Shown: positions 37,174 to 46,508, numbered from the stretch's first letter. The stretch is 64,000 nucleotides of DNA from Qipengyuania pelagi (GCF_009827295.1 NZ_WTYD01000001.1:310001-374000); one strand, 5' to 3'. Notes: generated from the letters alone by a model not told the origin. Translations and numbers: made by a program.

Positions 37174-37382
37174 GCGGAGACGCGGAGACGCGGAGCAAGA
37201 GAAGGGAATTCCGCTCACAGAGGCAGAGAGGCACCGAGCACGTTTCCCTTGGCGGCGAAGCCGCAATGTCATTTCGCCGCTTTCGTCACAAACAAGGATC
37301 GCCTGCGGCGCAGAGAATATCTCTCTGTGCCTCTGTGCCTCTGTGAGCACCCAAAAAAATCTCCGCGTCTCCGCGTCTCCGC
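37174..37382. repeat. 209-bp inverted-repeat element between hisA and hisF
   Basis: The outer arms are perfect 22-bp inverted repeats (37174-37195 and 37361-37382, core GCGGAGACGCGGAG / CTCCGCGTCTCCGC). The inner arms are near-perfect: CACAGAGGCAGAGAGGCACC around 37216-37235 against GTGCCTCTGTGCCTCTGTG around 37327-37345. The whole element could fold as one long hairpin inside the his mRNA. Both the GAGACGCGG and CAGAGGCA units are internally repeated, which suggests a dispersed palindromic element. Confidence 0.85.
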
Positions 37383-37404
37383 GCGAACAATTGGGATGGA
37401 CCGC

Positions 37405-38163
37405 ATGACCGTCCGCGTGCGCGTGATCCCCTGTCTCGATGTGGCCAACGGCCGCGTCGTCAAGGGCGTCAATTTCGTCGATCTCAAGGATGCCGGCGAT
37501 CCGGTCGAGCAGGCGCAGGCCTATGATGCGGCGGGCGCCGACGAATTGTGCTTCCTCGACATCTCCGCCAGCCATGAGGGGCGGGGGACCTTGCTCGACA
37601 TCGTCCGGCGCACGGCGGCGGTCTGCTTCATGCCGCTGACCGTGGGGGGCGGAGTGCGCAGCGCCGAGGATGCGCGCGCGCTGCTGCTGGCAGGCGCTGA
37701 CAAGGTCGCCGTCAACAGCGCGGCGGTCGAAAAGCCCGAACTGGTCGCGGAGATCGCCGAGCGCTTCGGAAGCCAGTGCGTGGTCGCCAGCGTGGATGCG
37801 CGGGCTACCGGAGATGGCTGGGAAATCTTTACCCATGGCGGGCGCCGCGCGACCGGGATCGACGCGGTCGAACACGCCGTGCGCCTGGCCGAACTAGGCG
37901 CGGGCGAATTGCTCGTCACCTCGATGGATGGGGATGGGACGAAGCGGGGCTACGACCTTGAACTCACCCGCACGATCGCCGATGCGGTGCGTGTGCCCGT
38001 GATCGCCAGCGGCGGCGTCGGGACGCTGGACCACCTCGTCGCAGGCGTGACCGAGGGCCATGCGAGTGCGGTTCTCGCCGCATCGATCTTTCATTTCGGC
38101 CAGCACTCGATTGCCGAGGCGCATGACGCCCTGCGCGCCGCGGGCCTGCCGGTGCGCGTCTAG
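37405..38163 (+). CDS. hisF: imidazole glycerol phosphate synthase cyclase subunit
   Basis: This 252-residue (beta-alpha)8 cyclase has catalytic [15 protein letters not shown] and [18 protein letters not shown], plus [11 protein letters not shown], and makes imidazole-glycerol phosphate and AICAR with HisH. ATG 37405 (MTVRVRVIP) is the usual start; an in-frame ATG at 37396 adds three residues. The ribosome site is weak; the element before it may affect translation. Confidence 0.96.
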   Translation: MTVRVRVIPCLDVANGRVVKGVNFVDLKDAGDPVEQAQAYDAAGADELCFLDISASHEGRGTLLDIVRRTAAVCFMPLTVGGGVRSAEDARALLLAGADKVAVNSAAVEKPELVAEIAERFGSQCVVASVDARATGDGWEIFTHGGRRATGIDAVEHAVRLAELGAGELLVTSMDGDGTKRGYDLELTRTIADAVRVPVIASGGVGTLDHLVAGVTEGHASAVLAASIFHFGQHSIAEAHDALRAAGLPVRV

Positions 38164-38255
38164 GCCTTTTCGCGAAATCTGTCGCCCCAGTCTCGCAAAG
38201 GGACAGCCCTTCGCGCGGCACCCTTGCTTCCGACATCCTATGATACGAGCATCGC

Positions 38256-38429
38256 ATGACGAATCACCTCGCCGCTTTTGCTACCCAGGTCGCGGGCCTG
38301 CCGTTCGTGCGGACCGTGACGAACGCAGTCGGCGAACCGAGCGCGCTCGCCGTGATCCTGACTGCGTGCGGCGCGCTGGTGGCCGGACGGCTGATCGGGA
38401 TTCGATCGGGCGCACCGAGCGAGGATTGA
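38256..38429 (+). CDS. possible small membrane protein (57 residues)
   Basis: ATG 38256 opens 57 codons: a polar start MTNHLAAFATQVAGLPF, then GEPSALAVILTACGALVAGR, one helix, then IGIRSGAPSED. The Glu-Pro followed by a hydrophobic stretch and an Arg recalls, weakly, a PEP-CTERM-like sorting tail, but the residues do not fit well. No ribosome site is clear. It lies between hisF and hisE, where a small unrelated gene is unusual. Confidence 0.3.
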   Translation: MTNHLAAFATQVAGLPFVRTVTNAVGEPSALAVILTACGALVAGRLIGIRSGAPSED

Positions 38430-38489
38430 GCGGAGACGCACCTCCACAGCATTGATTTCGCCCGCGCCGCGCCGCATGGATAAGCGATC

Positions 38490-38804
38490 ATGGACACGCT
38501 CACTCGCCTGGAAGACACGATCGCCCAACGCCGCCGGGCGGCCCCCGAAACCAGTTATGTCGCCAGCCTCTCGGCGCGCGGCCTGCCGGTGATCGCGCGC
38601 AAATTCGGCGAGGAAGCGGTCGAGGCGGTGGTCGCCGCGCTGGCGGAAGACCGCGAGGAACTGATAGGGGAAGCGGCGGACGTACTGTTCCACCTGCTGG
38701 TTATGCTGGCGGAAAAGGATGTAAGCCTTGCCGACGTGATGGCCGAACTCGATCGCCGCGAGGGTGTCTCGGGTCTCGAGGAAAAAGCGAACAGGACCAG
38801 CTGA
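38490..38804 (+). CDS. hisE: phosphoribosyl-ATP diphosphatase
   Basis: This 104-residue helical MazG-like enzyme hydrolyses PR-ATP to PR-AMP. It has ARKFGEEAVEAVVAAL and GEAADVLFHLLVMLAEKDVS, which carry the metal-binding Glu/Asp residues. It is separate from hisI. The HIT gene overlaps its stop (TGATG). Confidence 0.95.
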   Translation: MDTLTRLEDTIAQRRRAAPETSYVASLSARGLPVIARKFGEEAVEAVVAALAEDREELIGEAADVLFHLLVMLAEKDVSLADVMAELDRREGVSGLEEKANRTS

Positions 38805-39184
38805 TGCCCATCGACGCGACAAAGCCCTATGATGACGACAACATCTTCGCCAAAATCCTGCGCGGCGAAATACCTTCGACCAAGGTCTATGAAGACCAAT
38901 GGGCCTACGCCTTCGAGGATATCAACGCGCAGGCCGAAATCCACACGCTGGTCGTCCCCAAGGGCCGCTATGTGAGTTGGGACGATTTCTCGCAGCACGC
39001 GTCGGACGAGGAAATCGGCGGTTTCGTCCGGGCGGTCGGGACAGTGGCGCGACAGAAGGGGCTGGTCGAACCCGGCTATCGCCTGCTCGCAAATGTCGGG
39101 CCGCATGGGGGGCAGGAGGTTCCGCATCTCCATGTCCACCTCTTCGGCGGCGAACCGCTCGGACCAATGATTGCGCGGCGATAA
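38804..39184 (+). CDS. HIT family nucleotide-binding hydrolase
   Basis: This 126-residue histidine-triad protein has His108-x-His110-x-His112 (VPHLHVHLFGG) and NIFAKILRGEIPS at the start, as in HINT-type purine nucleotide phosphoramidases. It is coupled to hisE, a common pairing in this group. Substrates are typically adenosine phosphoramidates. Confidence 0.95.
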   Translation: MPIDATKPYDDDNIFAKILRGEIPSTKVYEDQWAYAFEDINAQAEIHTLVVPKGRYVSWDDFSQHASDEEIGGFVRAVGTVARQKGLVEPGYRLLANVGPHGGQEVPHLHVHLFGGEPLGPMIARR

Positions 39185-39265
39185 GACCGAGCATCCATCG
39201 CCTCTCGCCAACGCTTCGTCGGTTTCGATTGCCGGGGGAGTCCGACCTCGGCTAACGCGCCGGTG

Positions 39266-39718
39266 ATGGCTCGACCCTCCTTCCCCGATGGCACGATAGA
39301 CGGCGCTGCGCATTTCTATGCCGTGCGCGTCTATTACGAGGATACCGACCTGTCGGGCATTACCTATCACGCGAACTACCTGCGCTGGTTCGAACGGGCC
39401 CGGTCCGATCTCTTGCGCCGCCTCGATATCGACCAGCGCGCGGCGATCGAAGCGGGCGAGGGGGCCTATGCCGTTGCCGACGTGCGCCTGAAATATCTGC
39501 GCCCCGCCAAGCTCGACGATGACGTCATGATCGAGACGCGCTGCACCGAAATGCGCGCCGCGAGCTGTCGGATGCACCAGACCGCGCGCCGCGGCGACGA
39601 GGTGCTGGCCGAGGCCGAATTGCGCGTCGGCTTCGTCGCGCCCGATGGCCGCCCGCGTCGCCAGCCCGAAGAATGGCGTGCCGCCTTTGCCCGCTTTATG
39701 GAAAACCCAGGACTCTAG
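39266..39718 (+). CDS. ybgC: Tol-Pal-associated acyl-CoA thioesterase
   Basis: This 150-residue hot-dog-fold thioesterase has YYEDTDLSGITYHANYLRWF with the catalytic Asp in EDTD, and AVADVRLKYLRPAKLDDDV. It is the first gene of the tol cluster; tolQ begins with the base after its stop. ATG 39266 is preferred to GTG 39263. Confidence 0.93.
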   Translation: MARPSFPDGTIDGAAHFYAVRVYYEDTDLSGITYHANYLRWFERARSDLLRRLDIDQRAAIEAGEGAYAVADVRLKYLRPAKLDDDVMIETRCTEMRAASCRMHQTARRGDEVLAEAELRVGFVAPDGRPRRQPEEWRAAFARFMENPGL

Positions 39719-40417
39719 ATGACCACTATTTCCCTGCTTGCCGTCGCGGCGCCGACCCGGCTCGATCCGGTTGAGCTGTTTCTCGATGCCGACATCGTCG
39801 TCCAGCTCGTGATGGCGGGGCTCCTGCTCGCCAGCATCTGGGTCTGGATGATCATTGTCGGCTTCGGCCTCAGGATGGGCCGCCTGAACGGCAAGACCAA
39901 ATCCTACGAAGAGGATTTCTGGCAGGCGGAGAATTTCGACCGCTTCATGTCCGAACGCGGGCGCAAGGATCTGCCGCCCGCGCGCGTCGCCAATGCGGGC
40001 GTGGCCGAATGGCGCCGTTCGACGCGCGACGGGGTGAAGGATCGCGACGGTGTCCGGCAGCGGCTCGCCTCCGCGATGGAAAGCCAGGTCGCCAACGAGG
40101 CGGACATTCTTGCGGATCGGCTGAACTTCCTCGCCACGGTCGGATCGGTCGCGCCTTTCGTCGGCCTGTTCGGGACGGTCTGGGGGATCATGAACAGCTT
40201 CTTCCAGATCGGCGCGCAGGAAAATTCCTCGCTGGCCGTGGTCGCGCCGGGTATTTCGGAAGCGCTGTTCGCCACCGCGATCGGGCTCTTCGCGGCCATC
40301 CCGGCGGTGATCGCCTATAACCGCTTCAGCCATTCGGTGAACCGCTACGAAGCGCGGCTGACGCGCTTTTCCGATCGGCTGCATTCCAGCTTCAGCCGCC
40401 AGCTGGAGCTTAAATAA
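39719..40417 (+). CDS. tolQ: Tol-Pal system proton channel subunit
   Basis: This 232-residue inner-membrane MotA/ExbB-type protein has three helices and [20 protein letters not shown] with [20 protein letters not shown], the pore-lining segments. With TolR it uses the proton gradient to energise TolA during cell division. Confidence 0.96.
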   Translation: MTTISLLAVAAPTRLDPVELFLDADIVVQLVMAGLLLASIWVWMIIVGFGLRMGRLNGKTKSYEEDFWQAENFDRFMSERGRKDLPPARVANAGVAEWRRSTRDGVKDRDGVRQRLASAMESQVANEADILADRLNFLATVGSVAPFVGLFGTVWGIMNSFFQIGAQENSSLAVVAPGISEALFATAIGLFAAIPAVIAYNRFSHSVNRYEARLTRFSDRLHSSFSRQLELK

Positions 40418-40863
40418 TGGCGATGTCGCTCGGCTCGTCCTCCAGCCGGAGGCGGCGCGGCGGATCGCGGCGGGCGCCGATGGCGGAGATCAACGTCACG
40501 CCCTTCGTCGACGTCATGCTGGTGCTGCTCATCATCTTCATGGTGACCGCGCCGCTCTTGAATTCGGGCGTCCCCCTGGACCTTCCCGACAGCCGCGCCA
40601 ATGCGATGGATAACGAGGCGCAGTCGATCACGATCAGCCTCGATGCGCAGGGCAATGCCTTTATCGACGACACGCCGGTGCCCGCCGGCGGCTTTGCGGC
40701 GGCGCTCGCAGGAATCGAGCAGATGGGAGACGGCCCCGATGTCGTGCTTCGCGCCGATCGCGCGCTCGATTACGGCCGCGTGATGGCGATCATGGGCGAA
40801 TTGAACCGCGCCGGACTGAACCGCATCTCGCTGGTCACCGGTCGTTCATCGGATGCGCCATAG
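40417..40863 (+). CDS. tolR: Tol-Pal system protein TolR
   Basis: This 148-residue ExbD-type protein has a basic N-terminus (SSRRRRGGSRR), one helix with the protonatable Asp in NVTPFVDVMLVLLIIFMV, and a periplasmic domain. The TAATG overlap couples it to tolQ. Confidence 0.96.
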   Translation: MAMSLGSSSSRRRRGGSRRAPMAEINVTPFVDVMLVLLIIFMVTAPLLNSGVPLDLPDSRANAMDNEAQSITISLDAQGNAFIDDTPVPAGGFAAALAGIEQMGDGPDVVLRADRALDYGRVMAIMGELNRAGLNRISLVTGRSSDAP

Positions 40864-41764
40864 CCGCGTGATGATGGAGAGAACGGGTCTTGTAGGGGAA
40901 GAGCGCATCGGCCTGTTCGTGGCCATCGCGCTGCATATCCTGCTGCTGATCGTGCTCCTCCTCCAGCCGACCAAGCGCGAGGCGGTCCAGCCGATCGAGC
41001 GCATGACCGTCAATCTGACCGACGAGGTGGGCCTGACGTCGACCGCGCCCGATCCGGTCAGCGAGAGTGCCGCCTCGATGGCGCCCGTCCTGAGCGACAC
41101 GCCCGCGCCGCTGTCCGAAATCCTGCCCGCGCCAGTCGAGCGACCGGTGGAACGGCCCGTCGAAAGACCGGTCGAGCGGCCCGTAGCCCGCCCGGTCGAA
41201 CGCCCGGCACCGCGTCCGGTAGAGCGACCGGCGCCGCGCCAGACCGAGCGCGCGCGCACGCCTGCGCCAGCCCCTTCGCGCCGCGCGGAAACGCCCCGGC
41301 GCACGGAAGCGCCCGCCAGAGCTGCCGAGCGCCCGGCGCAGCCCGCCGCGCGGAGTGGCGGCGCATCGCGCATTGGCGACAATTTCCTCGCCGGAGCGGG
41401 CGACAGCGCGACCAGCACCGAAACCCGCACCCCCGCCTCGCAGATCGGGGCGAGCGCCAAGGCCTCGATCGCATCCGCCGTCGCGCGCCAGATCAAGCCG
41501 CACTGGCAGCCGCCCAACGGGCCGGAGGTCGAAAAGATCGTTACCTATGTGCGCTTCCAGCTGAGCCCGGATGGGAAATTGCAGGGCCGCCCCACCGTGG
41601 CGCGCCAGACCGGCGTCAACGACACCAATCGCGCCCAGGCCGACCGCCATGCCGAACAGGCGATCCGCGCCGTGCAACTGGCCGCGCCGTTCGACCTGCC
41701 GGAAGAATATTACGAGGCCTGGAAGACCATCACCGCCAACCTCGACTGGAGGCTCGCCCAATGA
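40853..41764 (+). CDS. tolA: Tol-Pal system protein TolA
   Basis: This 303-residue protein has an N-terminal helix (IGLFVAIALHILLLIVLLLQ), a long Pro/Arg/Glu-rich stalk with repeated PVER units (about 95-135), and the C-terminal TolA/TonB-like domain with HWQPPNGPEVEKIVTYVRFQ. It spans the periplasm to Pal. The ATG at 40853 overlaps the end of tolR; 40871 and 40874 are other possible starts. TolB begins inside its stop. Confidence 0.92.
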   Translation: MRHSRVMMERTGLVGEERIGLFVAIALHILLLIVLLLQPTKREAVQPIERMTVNLTDEVGLTSTAPDPVSESAASMAPVLSDTPAPLSEILPAPVERPVERPVERPVERPVARPVERPAPRPVERPAPRQTERARTPAPAPSRRAETPRRTEAPARAAERPAQPAARSGGASRIGDNFLAGAGDSATSTETRTPASQIGASAKASIASAVARQIKPHWQPPNGPEVEKIVTYVRFQLSPDGKLQGRPTVARQTGVNDTNRAQADRHAEQAIRAVQLAAPFDLPEEYYEAWKTITANLDWRLAQ

Positions 41765-43167
41765 TTTCGCGTATTCTCGCCCCGCTGCTGGCCCCACTGC
41801 TCACTGGCGCAGCGCTCATCGCCATCCCGCTCAGCGCCCAGAATCAGGACTTGGGCGAGGCGCCCCCTGAAGGCGGTGTGATCGAGACCGTGGACGAGGG
41901 CGAAGGCCTGAATGTCTCGGTCAGCTATGAAGGTCGGCTCGATGATCTCGGCATCGCCATCCCCGCCTTCGCGACCGACCGCAACGTGCCGACGCCCGCC
42001 AACCAGTCGGGCACGTCCGCGCTCGGGCTCGAGCTGGCGCGCGTCATCACTTCGGATTTGCGCAATAACGGGTTGTTTAAGCCGACCGGCCCGGATTCGT
42101 TGCCGACCCCCAGCTATTCCGAGATCACCGCGCCCGCCTGGGGCACCTGGTCGAGCCGGAATGCCGAAATGCTGGTGCATGGCTATGTCCGCGGGCGCAG
42201 CGACGGGAAGCTGACGATCGGCTGCTATCTCTACGACATGGCCCTGCGCGACGAGCTGGTGCGCGAAGGGTGGGTGGTGCCCCCGTCCGACTGGCGCCGC
42301 GCCGCGCATAAATGCGCCGATCTCGTCTATTCGCGCCTGACCGGGGAAAGCCCGTTCTTCGACAGCCGCATCGCCTATATTGCGGAGACGGGTCCGAAGG
42401 ATAACCGGACCAAGCGCCTCGCCATCATGGACAGCGACGGGGCGAACCACCGCTTCATCACCACCGGCCGTTCGACCGCGCTGACACCGCGCTATTCCCC
42501 CGATTATCGCCAGCTCGTCTATCTGAGCTATGTCGACGGGAACCCGCGCATCTATGTCTACGATGTGGGGACGGGGTCGCAGACGCTGGTGACCGAAAGC
42601 GCCAATCCCACCTTCGCCCCGCGCTGGAGCCCGGACGGGCGCTATATCCTCTATTCGATGGCGGTCGGCGGCAATACCGATATCTACCGCGTCCCCGCGA
42701 CCGGCGGGCAGAGCGTCCGGCTGACCGATGCGCCGGGGATCGATATCGGCGGATCCTTCTCGCCCGACGGGCGCCAGATCGTGTTCGAGAGCGATCGCTC
42801 GGGCAATCAGCAATGCTATGTCATGAACGCCGACGGCACGAACCAGCGCCGCATCAGCTTCGGCAGCTCGCGCTGCGCGACGCCCGAATGGAGCCCGCGC
42901 GGCGACCAGATCGCGTTCACCAATGCGAGCAATTTCAACATCTACGTCATGACGCCGAGCGGCGGGAACGCCCGCCGCCTGACCAGCGGATGGCAGGACG
43001 AGGCGCCCACCTGGTCGCCCAATGGCCGCATCGTCCAGTTTTTCCGCACCGAGCGCAATTCGGGCAATACCGGGCTGTGGCAGGTCGATCTGACGGGCGA
43101 GAACGAGCGCCAGCTGCCGACCCCGGTTGACGGTTCGGACCCGGCCTGGGGACCGATCCTGCCGTAG
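41761..43167 (+). CDS. tolB: Tol-Pal system beta-propeller protein TolB
   Basis: This 468-residue periplasmic protein has a signal peptide (PLLTGAALIAIPLSAQ), an N-terminal ITSDLRNNGLFKP domain and a six-bladed propeller built from WSPDGR-type repeats (ALTPRYSPDYRQLVYLSYVD, APRWSPDGRYILYS, SFSPDGRQIVFES, EWSPRGDQIAF). It interacts with Pal and TolA. Confidence 0.97.
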   Translation: MISRILAPLLAPLLTGAALIAIPLSAQNQDLGEAPPEGGVIETVDEGEGLNVSVSYEGRLDDLGIAIPAFATDRNVPTPANQSGTSALGLELARVITSDLRNNGLFKPTGPDSLPTPSYSEITAPAWGTWSSRNAEMLVHGYVRGRSDGKLTIGCYLYDMALRDELVREGWVVPPSDWRRAAHKCADLVYSRLTGESPFFDSRIAYIAETGPKDNRTKRLAIMDSDGANHRFITTGRSTALTPRYSPDYRQLVYLSYVDGNPRIYVYDVGTGSQTLVTESANPTFAPRWSPDGRYILYSMAVGGNTDIYRVPATGGQSVRLTDAPGIDIGGSFSPDGRQIVFESDRSGNQQCYVMNADGTNQRRISFGSSRCATPEWSPRGDQIAFTNASNFNIYVMTPSGGNARRLTSGWQDEAPTWSPNGRIVQFFRTERNSGNTGLWQVDLTGENERQLPTPVDGSDPAWGPILP

Positions 43168-43239
43168 GATCATTGGATTTAGTATTGCATCTGCCGGGTC
43201 GCGTACCGGTTTTGAAACAGTCGAAAAGGATCGGCCCCT

Positions 43240-43758
43240 ATGAACACCCGCCTGACCGCCACCGTCTGCCTTGCCAGCGCGCTCGCGCTCGCAGCCTGTA
43301 AGAAGCAGCCGCCCGAGGAATTGCCGCCGCCCCCGCAGCAGACCACGCCGACGACCACTCCGACGCCGACGGGGCCGGGCGTGGCCGCTCCCGGCACGCA
43401 GCGTCACTTCACCGAAACTGTCGGCGCGCAGAACACGGTCGTCTATTTCGATACCGATCGTTACAATATCGATGCCGAGGACACGCGCCGCCTTCAGGTG
43501 CAGGCGCAGTATTTCAGCCAGTATCCGCAGATCACCTTCACCGTCGAAGGCCATGCGGACGAGCGCGGCACGCGCGAATACAACCTCGCGCTGGGCGAAC
43601 GGCGCGCCAATGCGGCGAAGAACTACCTCGTCAGCCTGGGCATCCCGGCGACGCGCATCCGCACCGTCAGCTACGGCAAGGAACGTCCGGTGGCTCTCGG
43701 CAGCAATGAAAGCGCCTGGGCGCAGAACCGCCGCGCCGCGAGTGTGGTGATCAACTGA
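43240..43758 (+). CDS. pal: peptidoglycan-associated lipoprotein
   Basis: This 172-residue outer-membrane lipoprotein has a signal ending LALAAC (lipobox), a Pro/Thr linker and an OmpA-like domain with VVYFDTDRYNIDAE, GHADERGTREYNLALGERRA and TVSYGKERPV, which binds peptidoglycan. It completes the Tol-Pal operon. Confidence 0.97.
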   Translation: MNTRLTATVCLASALALAACKKQPPEELPPPPQQTTPTTTPTPTGPGVAAPGTQRHFTETVGAQNTVVYFDTDRYNIDAEDTRRLQVQAQYFSQYPQITFTVEGHADERGTREYNLALGERRANAAKNYLVSLGIPATRIRTVSYGKERPVALGSNESAWAQNRRAASVVIN

Positions 43759-43801
43759 TCGAGTTGCGGAAGGGGAGGGCGGTTCAGACAGAAACGCTCT
43801 G

Positions 43802-43852
43802 CCCTTCTGCGCGATCGGCCCTTCTGCGTGATTGACCCTTCTGCATGATTGG
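43802..43852. repeat. three tandem copies of a 17-bp unit after pal
   Basis: The units CCCTTCTGCGCGATCGG, CCCTTCTGCGTGATTGA and CCCTTCTGCATGATTGG at 43802-43818, 43819-43835 and 43836-43852 are imperfect copies. They lie in the gap between pal and the DnaJ-like gene. Confidence 0.85.
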
Positions 43853-43909
43853 CATCGCGGGGCTTAGGCCCTAGATTGGGCCCGATGCTTCAATTCCATT
43901 CTATTACCC

Positions 43910-44443
43910 ATGCCTAAGCCCCGTCGTTCCAACGATTGGGGCTTTCCCCGCTGGCGCGGCTATGAAAGCGAGCGCGCGGCGGCGAACGTCAAGCTGTGCG
44001 ACCGCCATGGCTGTGAGGAGGTGGGCGATTGCCCCGCGCCCAAGGCGCCCAACAGCCGCGATCGCTGGTATTTCTGCCAGCGCCACGCCGCCGAATACAA
44101 TCAGAAATGGGACTATTTCGAAGGCCTCGACAAAGCCGAGAAGGAAGCGCGCGCGAAGGCCGAACGCAGCGAGAATGCAGGCTATGCCGAAGCGCAGCAT
44201 TACGGCTGGGGCGGCAGCGGCGATGGGTCGCGCACCCAGGACGAGATGCGCGCGTTGGACGCGCTCGGCCTCGAAAGCGATGCCGATTTCCCCGCGATCA
44301 AGAAAGCCTGGCGCGAAAAGGCGAAGACGGTCCACCCGGACGTGAAGCCGAACGACGCCGAAGCCGCGCAGGAATTCCAGAAATTGCAGGTCGCCTACGA
44401 AGTCCTGAAAGCCGCCGAAGAACGGCGCGAATGGAAGGGCTAG
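43910..44443 (+). CDS. J-domain protein with cysteine cluster
   Basis: This 177-residue protein has a Cys-rich N-terminal half (Cys30, Cys35, Cys41, Cys56, possible zinc site) and a C-terminal J domain with His142-Pro143-Asp144 in KTVHPDVKPND. It should stimulate an Hsp70 (DnaK). The architecture is typical for a family of alphaproteobacterial DnaJ-like proteins near other single genes. Confidence 0.88.
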   Translation: MPKPRRSNDWGFPRWRGYESERAAANVKLCDRHGCEEVGDCPAPKAPNSRDRWYFCQRHAAEYNQKWDYFEGLDKAEKEARAKAERSENAGYAEAQHYGWGGSGDGSRTQDEMRALDALGLESDADFPAIKKAWREKAKTVHPDVKPNDAEAAQEFQKLQVAYEVLKAAEERREWKG

Positions 44444-44476
44444 GGCAGCCCTTTTAAACGTAAGAGGTTGGGAGAT

Positions 44477-45583
44477 ATGGGGATGATCGGGCTCTTATCG
44501 CTTCTGGCGGGCGCAACCGGGCTGGTTCCGCCACCTCCGCCGATCCTGATCAGTCCTCCCGATCCTTCTCAATCGACCGATACGCCCGCGCCGCAATTGG
44601 TCAGCTGGATTCCGGGCCCGGTCCGCTGCGAAACTGGTGCCGAAGCCCCCGTCGTCGAAGGTCGCCGACCCTATAACACGCTGTGGAACGGCCGGGGCTC
44701 TCCGCCCTCCGCGATGGCGTTCGAGTTCGCGATCGATCCGACAGGACGGCCGCTCTCGATCGTACGCACCTCGCCTCCCGCTTACGCGCAAGGGACTGCC
44801 GGACCCGCTCTGGCATCGAGCCGCTACGAAGTGGGTGCTGCGCGTGAGGGTTGCTCGATAACCTATCAGCCGGTGATGCGTCCGGCGGACAAGGCCGAGC
44901 CGGTCGAACTGGCATCCTATGTCATGACCAACCAGACACCGCGCCTGCCGAAAGAGGCGTATGATCGGCTCCATGCGGGCGACGAGTGCCGTCCGGGGAC
45001 GCAGCCGCTGATGCGGGCCTTTCCGAACTTCGATGACATTCCCGCAACGCCCGGCGTGCGCGACTGGGCGATGATCGGGTTCGATGTCGCGGCTTCGGGC
45101 GAGACGGTGAATGTCCGCCACCTTTACGGGACCGGCAATGATGCACTCGCCAAGGCGTCGGAAGAGGCGGTGGAGAACAGCCGTTTCACGGAAGGGCCGC
45201 TCAGGCGCAATTGCAGCTATCCCTATTGGCGCAATGCGGCGGTCCTGCCGGCGCCGCCTGCGCCGCCGCGCGCACCCGGCTGGACCGATCTCTGCGAGGC
45301 CTTGGAATGGAATCGCGAACCGCAGCGGATTTTCCCTGAGGCCTATCTGGCGCGTTCGATCGAGGGGTGGGCGGACATCGCCTATGATGTCGCGACGTGG
45401 GGAGAGGTCGGGAATGTCCGCGTTCTGCGCGCCGAGCCGACCGATGATTTCGGCGAGGCCGCAAAGAGGATGATCGAGCGATCGAGCGCGCAGAAGAATA
45501 CGGGCTTCACTAACTGCGAGACGCGGGTCTTCTATCGGATGCAGGGAAGCGGCGCGCCCGAACCGGCGAGCGTGAACAGCTAA
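44477..45583 (+). CDS. secreted protein with two TonB-C-like repeats
   Basis: This 368-residue protein has a short hydrophobic N-terminus (MIGLLSLLAGATGLV) then a proline-rich segment. Two repeated domains look like TonB C-termini: DWAMIGFDVAASGETVNVRH (with LYGTGNDALAKASEEA after it) and GWADIAYDVATWGEVGNVRV. Such proteins are annotated as energy-transducer TonB-like. The start is ATG 44477 with AGAGG nine bases upstream; TTG 44468 is the earlier alternative. It is convergent with the ATP-grasp gene and the stop codons overlap. Confidence 0.65.
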   Translation: MGMIGLLSLLAGATGLVPPPPPILISPPDPSQSTDTPAPQLVSWIPGPVRCETGAEAPVVEGRRPYNTLWNGRGSPPSAMAFEFAIDPTGRPLSIVRTSPPAYAQGTAGPALASSRYEVGAAREGCSITYQPVMRPADKAEPVELASYVMTNQTPRLPKEAYDRLHAGDECRPGTQPLMRAFPNFDDIPATPGVRDWAMIGFDVAASGETVNVRHLYGTGNDALAKASEEAVENSRFTEGPLRRNCSYPYWRNAAVLPAPPAPPRAPGWTDLCEALEWNREPQRIFPEAYLARSIEGWADIAYDVATWGEVGNVRVLRAEPTDDFGEAAKRMIERSSAQKNTGFTNCETRVFYRMQGSGAPEPASVNS

Positions 45584-46488
45584 ATCCGTCGGGCGAGGCG
45601 GGCGCGTACCACTTCGGCCATTCGCTCGCCCAGATCCGGCCCCTGTTGGGGGTAGAGATAGGGTTCGATCAGCTCCGCTTCCATCACCGCCAAGTCGCCT
45701 GACGGAAGCCGCGCCATGTCTATGCGGGCGTAGAGCGGATCCGCGAAGGGCAGGGCGGCCATCACGGCCTCGGCGTTCGCCAGATCGGCCTCGCTCGGCG
45801 TGTAGACGCTCTCGACCCCGCCATAGAGCGACTGGATCCGGTAATCGCCCGCAGCCGCGCGTTTCAGGACTCCATGGCTGAACTGTCCGTCAATAAAGAC
45901 GAACGTGTATTCGCCCTCCTCGACCACGCTCGCAAGGAAGGGCTGGATCAGGCAGGCATGACCCATGTGCCATTCGGAATCGGGCAGGCTGTCGCGCGAA
46001 AAGCTGTGCTGGCCCAGCGCGCCCGCACCCACGCAGCGTTTCACCACCACCCGGTCGGTCGCGAAATCGTCCATCGCGGCGGCGATCTGGTCACGCCCCG
46101 CATCATCGTGCCAGCGGGTCGGAATGGTGGGGACGCCGCGTTGCGCCAGTTCGCGCAGATAGCCCTTGTCCGCGTTCCAGCGCACGATGTCGGGGGGATT
46201 GCAGACCGCGATGCCGCTTCCGGCAAGCTCGTCGAGCCGGGTCAGAAACGCCTCGGGATGGTCCTGATAATCCCACGCCGTGCCGAGCAGAGCGAGATCG
46301 ATACCGGTGAAATCCTCGATCGGGGCGCGCCAGTCCAGTTCGACCAGATCCATTCCGGCGGCTTCGAAAGCAGGGCGCAGAGCCGCGATTTCGAGATCGT
46401 GCTCGAACGCATCGCCGCGCCGCGGGCCGGGGTTCGGCCCGGTCGGGGGCAGCGTTTCGGCGCAGGCGAGGAAGGCGATGCGGGTCAA
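45580..46488 (-). CDS. ATP-grasp family protein
   Basis: This 302-residue protein has an ATP-grasp fold: WDYQDHPEAFLTRLDELAG, RWNADKGYLRELAQRGVPTI, DRVVVKRCVGAGALG (ATP-binding loop) and YARIDMARLPSGDLAVMEAE with the metal ligands ending in ELIEPYLYP. It resembles glutathione-synthetase-like and cycloserine-type (DcsG-like) ligases; the substrate is unknown. It appears to start with TTG 46488; no upstream ATG is available before the conserved TRIAFLAC strand. Its TAG overlaps the plus-strand TAA of the neighbour. Confidence 0.8.
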   Translation of the reverse strand: MTRIAFLACAETLPPTGPNPGPRRGDAFEHDLEIAALRPAFEAAGMDLVELDWRAPIEDFTGIDLALLGTAWDYQDHPEAFLTRLDELAGSGIAVCNPPDIVRWNADKGYLRELAQRGVPTIPTRWHDDAGRDQIAAAMDDFATDRVVVKRCVGAGALGQHSFSRDSLPDSEWHMGHACLIQPFLASVVEEGEYTFVFIDGQFSHGVLKRAAAGDYRIQSLYGGVESVYTPSEADLANAEAVMAALPFADPLYARIDMARLPSGDLAVMEAELIEPYLYPQQGPDLGERMAEVVRARLARRI

Positions 46489-46508
46489 GTCAACAGCTTC
46501 AAAAACGT

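Noticed and set aside
37160..37408. 82-codon ORF over the hisA-hisF gap (contains [11 protein letters not shown])
   Set aside because: It is made by translation of the inverted-repeat element and resembles nothing functional.
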